From Flavobacteriaceae bacterium TMED81 (GTDB lineage: Bacteria > Bacteroidota > Bacteroidia > Flavobacteriales > Flavobacteriaceae), in NCBI GenBank assembly GCA_002171575.2, contig NHEI02000015.1, positions 64,383 through 88,334 on the forward strand: a stretch of 23,952 nt of DNA. The letters run 5' to 3'. Positions 22,992 through 23,952 of the stretch are shown here, in pieces (position 1 is the stretch's first letter; each line of letters starts with the position of its first letter). Below the pieces are notes generated by a model, which ran no database searches, was not told where the DNA came from, and worked only from the letters and a program-made list of their open reading frames with translations. Position numbers and translations under genes: made by a program.

Positions 22992-23882
22992 TTAATAGTT
23001 GGTTGGAATCTTATTTTTCTCAAACATCATATGAATCCATAAGATGAGAACGCCAAAGCCAACAGCCGTAACAATTAGAACTGAGTTCAATAGCCCTTCG
23101 GTACCAAAAGACAGCTTGACCAAAATCGTGGAAATCACAAACCCTGAATTGCGAATCACTTTGTTGAACTTGTCGGTATGCGTGAACGAAAACAACAATA
23201 ACAACACATCGACAAGAATAAGGACGGTAAAGAATTCGTCAAAAAATAGATTATTGATATTTGCCAAATCTGTAATTTCTGATGGATTGATTAGCGTGGC
23301 ATAGGTCCAATTTCCAAAAGCATAGATTGCCATTACAAGGAATAAAGGGACCAATATCAATGCGATGACTTTCTTGATTTGGATAAAGCGAATAATTTCA
23401 GGCTTAGTCTCTGTTAATTTGAGTAGCTTTCGCACTCGGTTTTTATTCATTTTGTAAAACAGGTGAATCAAAATGAAAAGAATAATGGTTGCTAGTAAAT
23501 CATATGTGAATTGAAGATCTTCTTGAATACTAAACCAATTGTCACTGAGCTCGAGTTGCGACAAGTCCTTGTACAACCTTCTAATCACAATCAGCATGAT
23601 AATTTCGTACTGTTTTCCAATATAGATGGTCATCGATTTGGGTAAATAATAAATCAAGAGATAGACCTCATATAAAAGGATAAAAGAAAACGGGGTATAA
23701 ATCGCAGCGATTGGGCTAGAGAAAAATCCAGAATTTTCGTATTGATCCCCAAAGACCCCAAAATTATGAAGGAAAATTAAAATCAAGTGAACAACAAAAC
23801 TGAAAATCGCGATGTTGATGATGATTCGTTCGCTCAGTTTTTTTGTTTTTTCTGAGAAAACGTTTTCAATAAATGCTGTCAT
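22992..23882 (-). CDS. Unrecognised polytopic membrane protein
   Basis: A 296-residue integral membrane protein that I do not recognise. Hydrophobic segments lie at about 20-42, 55-78, 92-104, 127-146, 170-192, 212-231 and two or more between 243 and 284, so six to eight spans. Between segments are charged motifs: PKSMTIYIGKQYE before segment three, IRRLYKDLSQ directly after it, and KMNKNRVRKLLKL after segment four. Arginines at the edge of a short hydrophobic stretch faintly recall voltage-sensor-like modules, but no pore signature is visible. There is no signal peptide and no operon partner in the window. It converges on the 6S-type RNA; its stop lies two bases after the RNA's T run. Start is the ATG at 23882, preceded by very AT-rich DNA. 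Confidence 0.8.
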   Translation of the reverse strand: MTAFIENVFSEKTKKLSERIIINIAIFSFVVHLILIFLHNFGVFGDQYENSGFFSSPIAAIYTPFSFILLYEVYLLIYYLPKSMTIYIGKQYEIIMLIVIRRLYKDLSQLELSDNWFSIQEDLQFTYDLLATIILFILIHLFYKMNKNRVRKLLKLTETKPEIIRFIQIKKVIALILVPLFLVMAIYAFGNWTYATLINPSEITDLANINNLFFDEFFTVLILVDVLLLLFSFTHTDKFNKVIRNSGFVISTILVKLSFGTEGLLNSVLIVTAVGFGVLILWIHMMFEKNKIPTNY

Positions 23883-23952
23883 ACTTTTTTATTTCAACTT
23901 TTAAATGTATTAATTTTTTAATCATTGTTAGATTTAACCAATATTTATTTAA
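23883..23952 (-). promoter_or_regulatory. AT-rich upstream region of the membrane protein gene
   Basis: About 70 bases to the window edge, more than 80 percent A+T. On the minus strand TACATTTA (23909-23902) is a one-mismatch -7 box about 20 bases before the start, but no TTG sits at the right distance upstream. No gene or RNA is visible here. Confidence 0.3.

Noticed and set aside
1..23952. CRISPR array, tRNA, rRNA, insertion sequence, phage or defence-system genes
   Set aside because: No repeated spacer structure, cloverleaf, transposase, integrase or nuclease/toxin motif was seen; all large open frames are accounted for by housekeeping or envelope families.

Overview
The window looks like a chromosomal core-genome segment from a member of the Bacteroidota, most likely Flavobacteriales. 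Supporting signs are the gene families and their order (Fur-like regulator, purA, OstA-like protein; DUF349, aroE and paired DUF368 genes; a zapA gene followed by a 6S-type RNA), the TonB-dependent receptor with an N-terminal carboxypeptidase-regulatory-like domain, moderate AT richness, near absence of Shine-Dalgarno sequences, and promoter-like TAnnTTTG boxes typical of the phylum. There is no tRNA, rRNA, insertion sequence, phage gene, CRISPR array or other sign of recent transfer. No gap between genes exceeds 200 bases, so coding density is very high. Layout: (1) 1-914, plus strand: the tail of an unrecognised gene, then mazG. (2) 14643-916, minus strand: eleven collinear genes in transcription order: SpoU-type rRNA/tRNA methyltransferase, bifunctional (p)ppGpp synthetase/hydrolase, Fur-family regulator, purA, OstA/LptA-like protein, class III aminotransferase, TPR protein, two tandem DUF368 membrane proteins, aroE, and a five-repeat DUF349 protein. 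The largest gap is about 61 bases and several starts and stops overlap, so this may be one or a few long operons. It mixes the stringent response, purine and aromatic biosynthesis, and envelope lipid handling. (3) 14739-18024, plus strand: a LytTR response regulator without a visible kinase partner, ornithine aminotransferase, and an IscS-type cysteine desulfurase. (4) 22120-18021, minus strand: a periplasmic M23 peptidase translationally coupled to a TonB-dependent receptor. (5) 22219-22989, plus strand: a small coiled-coil protein (possible ZapB analogue), ZapA, and a structured RNA that I read as the flavobacterial 6S RNA. (6) 23882-22992, minus strand: an unrecognised multi-spanning membrane protein that converges on the RNA gene. 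I did not find a clearly new multi-gene system. The observations most worth a second look are the 6S-type RNA with a foldable 12-bp closing helix and possible antisense read-through from the converging gene, the tandem DUF368 pair coupled to aroE, the four-cysteine insert in ornithine aminotransferase, and the unknown membrane protein.
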